Assembly: GCA_021155045.1 (NCBI GenBank)
Contig: JAJNQB010000016.1
Location: forward strand, 1 to 64,000
Reading direction: 5' to 3'
DNA length: 64,000 bases
Source: Arcticibacter sp.
GTDB taxonomy: Bacteria > Bacteroidota > Bacteroidia > 2-12-FULL-35-15
Both the position numbers and the translations under genes were made by a program. The notes beneath the pieces were generated by a model, which saw only the letters and a program-made list of their open reading frames with translations, did no database searches and had not been told where the DNA came from. Of the stretch, positions 45,406 through 53,042 are shown piece by piece; the stretch's first letter is position 1, and each line of letters starts with the position of its first letter.

Positions 45406-45484
45406 AGTTCTAAAAATTAACATTTTAACTCCCCTCTATTGATAGCAGCAGCGGTGTGTAATTGAAAAAACTATTTTTAGAACT
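45406..45484. repeat. MITE/REP-like element with terminal inverted repeats, copy A
   Basis: A 79-bp element with perfect 12-bp terminal inverted repeats (agttctaaaaat at 45406-45417 and atttttagaact at 45473-45484). The left end continues taacattttaactcccctct, matching copy C. It follows the dihydroorotase-homologue stop, before a terminator. Confidence 0.85.
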
Positions 45485-45496
45485 GCGCTAAAGATG

Positions 45497-45538
45497 AACG
45501 ATTCTTTAAAATAGCTTTTTGTAGAATCGTTTTTTTTT
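45497..45538 (+). terminator. Intrinsic terminator after the dihydroorotase homologue
   Basis: A 9-bp stem aacgattct / agaatcgtt with a 17-nt loop is followed by nine T residues. Confidence 0.75.
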
Positions 45539-45598
45539 GTAGTTTAGCACATCAAAAAATTAAATCAACTAAGAACTTAAACAATAAAACAAAACGAA

Positions 45599-46468
45599 AT
45601 GTCACCAAACCCTAAACTATTAGTAATAAAAGGTTCGCTGTTTTTAGCAGCATCAATTTTATTTATCTCTTGCGGGAATGAAACTCCTAAAGATGAAAAT
45701 CTAAATGTAACAACAGAAGATACTACTTTTTCTGTTGAAACATCTGATGTTTCTTATTCTTTACCATCTCCTTTGCAAATTGCATCTATTTTTAAAAAAT
45801 CAGGATTAAAATTTAAGGCTGGTATTACTAGTCAAGAAAAAGACCCAGGAAAATACACGACTAACTTAAGTAAAGCATTAAATCTTGGTGTTTATAGTGC
45901 AGACCTTTCTTATACTGTATTAAATAAACAAAGCCAAGAAGCGATGAACTATATGAAGTTAAGCCGTCAATTGGCTGACAATTTAGGTATGGGTTCTGTT
46001 TTTGAAGAGGCAAATTTATCGAAACGTTTTGAGAAAAATTTGAGCAACGAAGATTCATTAGCATACATTATTGCAGAATTACAAATGGTAACAGACATGT
46101 ATTTAGATGAAAACGACCAGCAACAAATTACATCTATTGTATTTTCTGGTGCTTGGATTGAGAGTATGTACGTAGGCTCTAAAGTATTTGAAAAAGAGAA
46201 AGACAAAGAATTAAATAACAAACTTGCTGAACAAATGACCATTTTAAGCAGCATCATTGGAGCTTTAAAAGCACAAGAAGCTAAAGACCCAAATATGGCG
46301 TCACTTATTGCAGATTTAGAATCGGTAAAAACAATTTATGTTTCGTTGCCTTCAGTAAAAAATGCAACGGCTGATTCGGATGACAAACAAATGACTTTGA
46401 CTGATGATGAAACAGCTCAATTAACTAAAAAAATTGAAGAGTTAAGAACAAAATTTATTAAAGGTTAA
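45599..46468 (+). CDS. Orphan lipoprotein, paralogue of the protein at 7367-8221
   Basis: This 289-residue protein has a lipoprotein signal with Cys25 (LFISC), an acidic linker and a mainly helical body. It shares LGVYSADLSY, the RQLADNLG region, GAWIES and the end KKIEELRTKF with the lipoprotein at 7367. I know no named family or catalytic motif for it. It starts a co-oriented run with the three small secreted paralogues and the TPR-SpoIIE phosphatase, but the 90-nt gap to the next gene leaves cotranscription open. Confidence 0.72.
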   Translation: MSPNPKLLVIKGSLFLAASILFISCGNETPKDENLNVTTEDTTFSVETSDVSYSLPSPLQIASIFKKSGLKFKAGITSQEKDPGKYTTNLSKALNLGVYSADLSYTVLNKQSQEAMNYMKLSRQLADNLGMGSVFEEANLSKRFEKNLSNEDSLAYIIAELQMVTDMYLDENDQQQITSIVFSGAWIESMYVGSKVFEKEKDKELNNKLAEQMTILSSIIGALKAQEAKDPNMASLIADLESVKTIYVSLPSVKNATADSDDKQMTLTDDETAQLTKKIEELRTKFIKG

Positions 46469-46558
46469 TTCTTTTGAATTAACTTGAATAAAACAAAATA
46501 GATTAGAAATAGCCAGCAAATGTGGAAGGCATAGATGAATTTTAAAATTATTTAAATT

Positions 46559-47029
46559 ATGAAAAAAATAGCACTTATCGGGTCTCTTTCTTTAGCTTTA
46601 GCTTATGGATTTACAACCATTCAACAAGCTGATAATTGTGATAAAAAAGCCATCACAACAAGTTTAAAAAAAGCACTAGACCCATTCAAATACGATAGCC
46701 AAAAATTTACTAAAGTTAATTTTACTAAGAAAACACAGCAATTAGAAGTGGAAGTACCCGTATTTATTGGTGAAAAATACAGATTGGTTTTTAATACATC
46801 TGGTTTGCCAAAACCTATTGCAATTAGTATTTACACAAAAGACAAAGAATCTAAAAAAAGAGAAGCTATTTATACAAATAAAAATGTAAAAAATGGCGAA
46901 ATGGAAATTGTTTTTGATGCTCCTCGTGTTCGTAAAATGTTTATAGATTATGATGTGCCTCTTGATAGCACTGCAACTCCCTCAAACAGAATTTCTGGCT
47001 GTGTTGCATTTATGGTAGGTTATAAATAA
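46559..47029 (+). CDS. Small secreted protein, tandem paralogue 1 of 3
   Basis: This 156-residue protein has a signal peptide (MKKIALIGSLSLALAYGFTT...) and a beta-rich body. It shares with the next two products a Cys near the mature N-terminus (ADNCDKKAI), a GEKYRLVFNTSG segment, the FIDYDVP strand near the end and a second Cys in GCVAFMVGYK. The two conserved Cys could pair. It is the most diverged of the three and contains a Lys-rich loop. The family and function are unknown to me. Confidence 0.7.
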   Translation: MKKIALIGSLSLALAYGFTTIQQADNCDKKAITTSLKKALDPFKYDSQKFTKVNFTKKTQQLEVEVPVFIGEKYRLVFNTSGLPKPIAISIYTKDKESKKREAIYTNKNVKNGEMEIVFDAPRVRKMFIDYDVPLDSTATPSNRISGCVAFMVGYK

Positions 47030-47086
47030 ATTGCAACTTTATTTGTAATTTTTCGTAGGAGAACCAAGATCAAACATACTGAAACT

Positions 47087-47566
47087 ATGAAAAGACTAAA
47101 CTATTTATTTATAGGACTTGTGGTTAGTTGTTTATTAATAGCTAACCACAATTTTTTTGCGCAATGCAAACCTAAAGCTATTGTAAAAGGTTGTAAATCC
47201 AACATTACAAAACCATATAAATACAATGGCTATGCAATAAGTGAGTTTACTTTTAATGATAAAACACAAAAAATTGAGGTACAGTTTACTGCTTTTCAAG
47301 GTCAAAAATATAGAATTGTGTTTTGTTCCTCAGGATTTGAAGAAAACGTAACACTTAATATTTTTGATAAAAGTGTTAGGGTAAAAAATGGAAGAAATAA
47401 ATTGTATGACAATTCGCAAGGAATTGATAATAATTTTTGGGTGTTTGAACCACCTAAGTCTGGTAATTATTATATTGAATACGAAGTCCCACCAAGTACA
47501 AACGGTCAAGTAAAAAAAGGTTGTGTAGTTATGTTAATTGGTTATATCGAAAAAGAAGAAAACTAA
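47087..47566 (+). CDS. Small secreted protein, tandem paralogue 2 of 3
   Basis: This 159-residue protein has a signal peptide ending FFAQ with Cys next (CKPKAIVKGCK). Shared family features are GQKYRIVFCSSGFEE, FEPPKSGNYYIEYEVP and a terminal Cys in GCVVMLIGY. The body looks like a compact beta-sandwich. The third paralogue follows only 3 nt later, so these two are cotranscribed. Function is unknown. Confidence 0.72.
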   Translation: MKRLNYLFIGLVVSCLLIANHNFFAQCKPKAIVKGCKSNITKPYKYNGYAISEFTFNDKTQKIEVQFTAFQGQKYRIVFCSSGFEENVTLNIFDKSVRVKNGRNKLYDNSQGIDNNFWVFEPPKSGNYYIEYEVPPSTNGQVKKGCVVMLIGYIEKEEN

Positions 47567-47569
47567 TGT

Positions 47570-48019
47570 ATGAAGCTTAGGTCGCTTACAATAATTTTTC
47601 TATTCTCGCTTTTAAACGCATCTGTTTATGCTCAATGCCCAATTGCTGAAATTGTAAAAAACAACAAATCGAAAATTTCTCCTCCTTACATTTATGATGG
47701 ATTTAATATAAGTAATTTAAACTTTGATGAAAATGTAAAAACAGTTCACTCAGAGTTTACAGCTTTAAAAGGTCAGAAATATAAATTATTCATTTGTTCT
47801 TCTGGTTTTAGTGAAGTTGTTAAAATAAAAATTTCCTATAAACATCCCAAAAAAGACGAAACAGCCAAATTGTTTGAAACTACAGTTGGTGGTCCTGTTG
47901 ATTATTATTCTTTTGAGCCAACGCAACCAGGTACATATTATATCGATTATGAATTACCTATCACATCCGTTGGTAATTCCCACAAAGAATGTGTTATGCT
48001 TTTAATAAGCTACAAATAA
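47570..48019 (+). CDS. Small secreted protein, tandem paralogue 3 of 3
   Basis: This 149-residue protein has a signal peptide ending YAQ then Cys (CPIAEIV). It repeats the family pattern GQKYKLFICSSGFSE, FEPTQPGTYYIDYELP and ECVMLLISYK. It is closest to paralogue 2. The TPR-SpoIIE phosphatase gene follows after 69 nt with its own possible TATATTTG box. Confidence 0.72.
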   Translation: MKLRSLTIIFLFSLLNASVYAQCPIAEIVKNNKSKISPPYIYDGFNISNLNFDENVKTVHSEFTALKGQKYKLFICSSGFSEVVKIKISYKHPKKDETAKLFETTVGGPVDYYSFEPTQPGTYYIDYELPITSVGNSHKECVMLLISYK

Positions 48020-48053
48020 GCCATTTTTATAATTAATTATTGCTACACTTTTG

Positions 48054-48061
48054 TATATTTG
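48054..48061 (+). promoter_or_regulatory. Possible -7 box TATATTTG of the TPR-SpoIIE gene
   Basis: The match is 27 nt before the ATG. No TTG or TTTG at a proper distance is seen. Confidence 0.35.
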
Positions 48062-48088
48062 TTTTTGCTTGTATTCAGCTAGTGTAAT

Positions 48089-50074
48089 ATGATTAAAAAA
48101 TCTACTCTTCTTTTTTTTACATTCATTATCTGTTGCTTTAGTGGTATTACACAAAGTTCCGATTCTCTACGCAATTATTATTTAAACAAAAAAAATCCTG
48201 ATTCATTAAGGTTAGAAGCTTTAAATGATTTGGCATGGAATACATTGTATAGCAATCCTGATTCTGCATATATTCTTGGACATGAAGAACTTGAAGTTGC
48301 GAGAACAAAAAAACTTAAAAAATGGGAAGCAAAAGCATTAAATACTATTGGTGCTTCTTATCAAATAAAAGGCAACTATTTAAAAGCCATTGATTTTTAT
48401 CAGCAAAGCTTAAAAGTAAGTGAAGCTGTTGGCGAAATGAAGCGAGTAGCATCTTCTCTTGCTAATATTGGTAGTTTGTATATAAATATTGGCGAATTTG
48501 AAAAAGCCTTAGACTATCAAAATAAAAGTTTGGTGTTGTTTCGTAAGCTCAATATGAAAGAAGGTATGGCAAGCGCATTAAATAATATTGGTATTATTTA
48601 TAACAATATTGCTAATTATGAAAAAGCTCTTGAATACAATCAACAAGGCTTGGCTTTGTACGAAGAGCTAGGCGATAAACAAGGAATAGCCGCTGCTACC
48701 GGAAATATTGGAAACATTTATTTAAGCCTCAAAAATTATGAGAAAGCTTTAGAATATCAACAAAAAAGTTTGTTGATAACACAAGAAATTGGTGATAACC
48801 CTGGAACGTCAGGAACATTAACTAATATTGGACGAACATTATTTAAACAAAAAAAATATGAGCAAGCTTTAGATTATTTGAATAAAGGAATGAAGCTGGC
48901 AAAAGAAACGGAAGATTTGTTTTCTCAAAGAGAAGCTTCTTATGTGTTGTATGAAGTATATAAATTAAAAAACAATCATCAAAAATCTTTAGAAAATTAT
49001 GAGCAATATGTTTCTTTACGAGATAGCATTTTAAAAGAAGATAACCAACGTGAAATTCAAAGGAAAGAGTTGGAATACGAATATGAAAAAAAAGCAGCAG
49101 CAGATAGTGTTAGAAATGAAGATGAAAAGCAAGTGAAAGATGCCTTGATTATGGCTAAAAATGCACAAATAGAACAAGATAAAACACAAAAGGTTGCACT
49201 TTTTGGTGGAGTGATTTTGCTAATACTTTTTGGTGTATTTATTTATTCACGTTTTAGGCTGTCGCAAAATCAAAAACAAATAATTGAAATAAAAAGTAAA
49301 GAAACAGAAGAACAAAAAGCAATCATAGAAGAAAAGCAAAAAGAAATTCTTTCTTCTATTTCGTATGCAAAGCGTATTCAATATACATTATTAGCTAATG
49401 ATGAACTTTTGAACAGAAATATTCCAAATTATTTTATACTTTTTAAACCAAAAGATATTGTAAGTGGTGATTTTTATTGGGCTACGGAAAATGAATCTGG
49501 ATTTTATTTAGCTGTATGCGATAGTACAGGGCATGGCGTTCCGGGTGCTTTTATGAGTTTATTAAATATCTCGTTTTTGAATGAAGCTATTAACGAGAAA
49601 AAAATTTCTAATCCTAACGAAGTATTTACGCATGTTAGAAAACGATTGATTGATAGCATTAGCTCTGATGGCGCACAAGATGGAATGGATGCAACTTTAA
49701 TTCGGTTTGTAAACAACAAAATAGAATATGCTTCTGCCAATAATTCACCAATTTTAATCAGAAACAAACAAGCCATTGATTTGCCTTATGATAAAATGCC
49801 GATAGGAAAAAGTGAATTACTGAAAGAATTTAATAAATATACTTTTGATTACGAAAAAGGGGATATGATTTATTTTTGTACAGATGGATTTGCTGATCAA
49901 TTTGGTGGTGAACAAGGTAAAAAGTTTAAACATAAACAGCTTCAAGAAACATTGTTGAACATATACAACAAGCCTTTGGCAGAACAGAAAAAAATGCTAA
50001 CTGAAACATTCGAATTTTGGAAAGGGAATTTAGAACAAGTAGATGATGTTTGTATTGTAGGAATAAAACTCTAA
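48089..50074 (+). CDS. TPR-repeat membrane protein with SpoIIE-type PP2C phosphatase domain
   Basis: This 661-residue protein has a signal peptide, then about six tetratricopeptide repeats (roughly residues 75-310) that would lie in the periplasm. A coiled coil and one TM helix (about 369-389) follow, then another coiled coil and a cytoplasmic SpoIIE phosphatase domain. The phosphatase metal ligands appear in GDFYWA, CDSTGHGVPGAF, DGMDATLI and QVDDVCIVG. Such proteins turn a periplasmic cue into dephosphorylation of a STAS antagonist. A STAS protein is at 22475. Its stop is 5 nt from that of the convergent cysteine desulfurase gene. Confidence 0.9.
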   Translation: MIKKSTLLFFTFIICCFSGITQSSDSLRNYYLNKKNPDSLRLEALNDLAWNTLYSNPDSAYILGHEELEVARTKKLKKWEAKALNTIGASYQIKGNYLKAIDFYQQSLKVSEAVGEMKRVASSLANIGSLYINIGEFEKALDYQNKSLVLFRKLNMKEGMASALNNIGIIYNNIANYEKALEYNQQGLALYEELGDKQGIAAATGNIGNIYLSLKNYEKALEYQQKSLLITQEIGDNPGTSGTLTNIGRTLFKQKKYEQALDYLNKGMKLAKETEDLFSQREASYVLYEVYKLKNNHQKSLENYEQYVSLRDSILKEDNQREIQRKELEYEYEKKAAADSVRNEDEKQVKDALIMAKNAQIEQDKTQKVALFGGVILLILFGVFIYSRFRLSQNQKQIIEIKSKETEEQKAIIEEKQKEILSSISYAKRIQYTLLANDELLNRNIPNYFILFKPKDIVSGDFYWATENESGFYLAVCDSTGHGVPGAFMSLLNISFLNEAINEKKISNPNEVFTHVRKRLIDSISSDGAQDGMDATLIRFVNNKIEYASANNSPILIRNKQAIDLPYDKMPIGKSELLKEFNKYTFDYEKGDMIYFCTDGFADQFGGEQGKKFKHKQLQETLLNIYNKPLAEQKKMLTETFEFWKGNLEQVDDVCIVGIKL

Positions 50075-50079
50075 TTAAT

Positions 50080-51225
50080 TTAAGGCTTAACAGCCTCTTT
50101 TACTGGAAACAATTCTTTTAATTTGCTAATGGTGTAATCAATTTCTTTTTTTGTATTGTATTTACTAAAAGAAAAACGAACAGAAGGACGGGTAATGTCT
50201 GTGCCAATACCTCTTAATACGTGAGAGCCTTGGCTACTACCACTTGTGCAAGCACTTCCTCCTGATGCTCCAATACCAGCAATATCTAAATTAAAAAGCA
50301 GCATTTCTGCATTGTCGGTATGTGGAAAGCGTACATTTAAAACAGTATATAAACAATTATCTAAACAGGCTCCGTTAAACTCCACACTTGGTATTATTGC
50401 TTTTAATTGTTCGATCATGTATGTTTTTAATCCCATTATATAATTTTCATGCTCTTTCATTTCACGTTGAGCAATTTCTAATGCTTTAGCTAATCCAATA
50501 ATTCCGTATAGGTTTTCTGTTCCTCCTCTCATGTTTCTTTCTTGAGAGCCACCATAAATCAATGGGTTGATTTTAATTTTATTGCTGATGTACAAAAAGC
50601 CAATGCCTTTGGGTCCATGAAATTTGTGTGCAGCACAAGTAATAAAGTGAACATTTATTTTTTGCAAATCCATTTCGTAATGCCCCATCGTTTGCACGGT
50701 ATCGGAATGAAATACCGCATTGTATTTTTCACAAATAGAACCAACTTTTTCTATTGGCAAAAGGTTTCCAATTTCGTTATTTGCATGCATCAAAGAAACA
50801 AATGTTCTTTCGTTTTCTTTTAGTAATTGTTCAAGGTGTTCTAAATCAACATGACCGTTTGGTGTTAGCTTAACAAAACTTAATTTAATAATACCATCCT
50901 GCTCCAGCGCTTCTAAAGTGTGCAATACAGCGTGATGTTCAATTTTGCTTGTAATAGCATGTTTTATTCCTAAATCATTGATGCTGCAACGTATTGCTTG
51001 GTTGTCAGCTTCTGTTCCTCCTGATGTAAAAAATATTTCGGAAGGAGATACATTTAAAAATTTAGCAACCGATTTTCTAGCACCTTCAATAGCAGCACGA
51101 GTTTTGCGTCCAAATCCATGAATAGAAGATGGATTGCCAAAATGTTCGGTCATGTATGGAAGCATTGTTTCCAATACTTCTTTATCTAGTGGAGTAGTAG
51201 CAGCATTATCTAAATATACTTTCAT
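50080..51225 (-). CDS. Cysteine desulfurase (NifS/IscS-like)
   Basis: This 381-residue PLP enzyme takes sulfur from cysteine for Fe-S clusters or other thio-cofactors. The PLP lysine is Lys201 (CAAHKFHGPKG) and the catalytic Cys is Cys326 (SGGSACTSGSSQGS). The N-terminal MKVYLDNAATTPLD and TSGGTEADNQAI match the NifS/IscS group; the longer Cys loop favours the group I form. No isc or suf partner is adjacent. A TACTTTTG promoter lies upstream. Confidence 0.94.
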   Translation of the reverse strand: MKVYLDNAATTPLDKEVLETMLPYMTEHFGNPSSIHGFGRKTRAAIEGARKSVAKFLNVSPSEIFFTSGGTEADNQAIRCSINDLGIKHAITSKIEHHAVLHTLEALEQDGIIKLSFVKLTPNGHVDLEHLEQLLKENERTFVSLMHANNEIGNLLPIEKVGSICEKYNAVFHSDTVQTMGHYEMDLQKINVHFITCAAHKFHGPKGIGFLYISNKIKINPLIYGGSQERNMRGGTENLYGIIGLAKALEIAQREMKEHENYIMGLKTYMIEQLKAIIPSVEFNGACLDNCLYTVLNVRFPHTDNAEMLLFNLDIAGIGASGGSACTSGSSQGSHVLRGIGTDITRPSVRFSFSKYNTKKEIDYTISKLKELFPVKEAVKP

Positions 51226-51278
51226 GATAAAATAGGTATAATTAAAAGAAAATTTGTTTTATAAATATGGTATATCAA

Positions 51279-51308
51279 CAAAAGTATAGATACTGTTTTT
51301 AAAATCAA
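51279..51308 (-). promoter_or_regulatory. Promoter of the cysteine desulfurase gene (TTTG-18-TACTTTTG)
   Basis: On the minus strand TTTG (51305-51308) overlaps the glmM stop; the spacer is 18 nt and TACTTTTG is at 51279-51286. The leader is about 50 nt. Confidence 0.55.
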
Positions 51309-52738
51309 ACAGTAATTTGATGGATTTTTATTAATTCACGGATATCTGCCATAATTTTTTTCGCCAAATTGTCTGCGGTTGTTTCACTTTCGCTTTCGGA
51401 ATATATCCTAATAATAGGTTCAGTATTTGATTTTCTTAAATGAACCCATTCTTTTTCGAACTCAATTTTTACTCCATCAACAGTATTAATGGGTTGTTTT
51501 TTATATTTTTCTTTTATGTCTTCTAAAATTTTATCGACATTTATTTCGGGTGTAAGTTCAATTTTATTTTTTGAAATATGGTAATTAGGATAAGATGAAC
51601 GTAGCATGGAACATGTTTTTCCAAATTTTGCTAAATGAGATAAAAATAAAGCTATTCCTACCAAAGCATCTCTTCCGTAATGTAATTCAGGTAAAATAAC
51701 TCCGCCATTTCCTTCGCCACCAATAATAGCTTTTGTTTCTTTCATCATTTTTACAACATTTACTTCACCAACAGCCGATGCTTTGTAAGTCCCATTGTGT
51801 TTTTCTGTAACATCTCTCAATGCTCTTGTTGATGATAGATTAGAAACAGTATTTCCTTTTTTACTTGATGCTTTTTCAGCAGGAGTGCGTTTGTTTAAAA
51901 CATATTCTGCACAAGCAACCAAAGTATATTCTTCGCCAAACATTTCACCATCTTCGCAAACAATAGCTAATCTATCTACATCGGGGTCAACCACAATTCC
52001 TAAATGGGCTTTTTCTTTTATAACTGTTTTTGAAATATCTCTTAAGTTTTCGGGCAATGGTTCTGGATTGTGAGGAAATTCTCCATTGGGTTCGCAGTAT
52101 AATTTTACTATATTTTCAACACCTAATGCCTCTAATAACATCGGAATAACAATGCCTCCAGTAGAATTAACGCAATCAATAGCTACTTTAAATTTTGCTT
52201 TTTTAATAGCTTCCACATCTACTAGTGATAGTGCTAAAATTTTATCAATATGTTTTTTAAAATACGTATCGTTTAGCGTTACTTTTCCTAAATTATTTAC
52301 ATCGGCAAAGCTGTAGCTTTCATTTTCGGCAATAGTCAAAACTTCAGAGCCATCACCTTCGCTGATAAATTCGCCTTTGTCATTTAATAATTTTAATGCG
52401 TTCCATTGTTTCGGGTTATGGCTTGCTGTTAAAATAATTCCACCATCTGCTTTTTCTTCTGGTACGGCTATTTCAACAGTAGGTGTAGTAGATAGTCCAA
52501 TATCAATCACATTAACTCCAATACCTTGTAATGTACCAATAACCAAATGATTTACCATTTCACCGGATATGCGAGCATCTCTACCAACAACAATAGTTAG
52601 TTTTTTATTTTTCGAATTTTGTGCTATCCAAGTAGCATAAGCAGCAGTATATTTAACAATGTCTATTGGGCTTAATCCTTCACCTGGCTTTCCTCCAATA
52701 GTTCCTCTTATTCCAGATATTGATTTAATTAATGTCAT
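51305..52738 (-). CDS. glmM: Phosphoglucosamine mutase
   Basis: This 477-residue alpha-D-phosphohexomutase has the phosphoserine loop TASHNPKQWNALK (Ser106), the Mg-binding DPDVDRLAI, a GEGNGGV sugar-binding motif, and RKSNTEPIIRIYSE. GlmM converts glucosamine-6-P to glucosamine-1-P for UDP-GlcNAc, feeding peptidoglycan and lipid A. Phosphomannomutase is a less likely alternative. A Lys/Ser-rich insert near residue 300 is unusual. The upstream leader probably contains inverted-repeat element copy B. Confidence 0.9.
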   Translation of the reverse strand: MTLIKSISGIRGTIGGKPGEGLSPIDIVKYTAAYATWIAQNSKNKKLTIVVGRDARISGEMVNHLVIGTLQGIGVNVIDIGLSTTPTVEIAVPEEKADGGIILTASHNPKQWNALKLLNDKGEFISEGDGSEVLTIAENESYSFADVNNLGKVTLNDTYFKKHIDKILALSLVDVEAIKKAKFKVAIDCVNSTGGIVIPMLLEALGVENIVKLYCEPNGEFPHNPEPLPENLRDISKTVIKEKAHLGIVVDPDVDRLAIVCEDGEMFGEEYTLVACAEYVLNKRTPAEKASSKKGNTVSNLSSTRALRDVTEKHNGTYKASAVGEVNVVKMMKETKAIIGGEGNGGVILPELHYGRDALVGIALFLSHLAKFGKTCSMLRSSYPNYHISKNKIELTPEINVDKILEDIKEKYKKQPINTVDGVKIEFEKEWVHLRKSNTEPIIRIYSESESETTADNLAKKIMADIRELIKIHQITV

Positions 52739-52761
52739 ACTATTTTTTTATTCTTAAAAGT

Positions 52762-52842
52762 AGTTCTATAAATTAACATTTTATATCTCCTCTGTTAAGA
52801 GAAGTAAAGGGTTTGTAATTGAAAAACTCTATTTTTAGAATT
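52762..52842. repeat. MITE/REP-like element with terminal inverted repeats, copy B
   Basis: An 81-bp diverged copy: left end agttctataaat then taacattttatatctcctct, right end atttttagaatt. It sits in the divergent 304-bp glmM/TPR gap. A minus-strand TATATTTG box (52867-52874) lies upstream of it, so it would be in the glmM 5' leader. Nothing else is seen in the gap apart from the TPR-gene promoter. Confidence 0.72.
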
Positions 52843-53008
52843 GCCTTTAATAAAAAATTGAGCCTGCAAATATACTTTATTCGGCAAATTATTTTAAAAA
52901 TTAGTTCTCAACAAATTAAATCATTTTGCTGTTTAAAACAATATGTATTTTGTTCTTCAAATTTTATTACTTTCGCTTAAATTTGAAAAATACCCGCTTT
53001 TTTGTAGG

Positions 53009-53016
53009 TATATTTG
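53009..53016 (+). promoter_or_regulatory. -7 box TATATTTG of the TPR gene
   Basis: The match lies 26 nt before the ATG at 53043; a TTTG at 52982 is 23 nt upstream. Confidence 0.45.
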
Positions 53017-53042
53017 TACGTTGAACCCTAAATACTTGACCG

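Noticed and set aside
45599..46468. The 45.6-kb lipoprotein as a degraded copy of the 7.4-kb one
   Set aside because: Both have full-length frames, intact lipoboxes and shared motifs, so both look functional.
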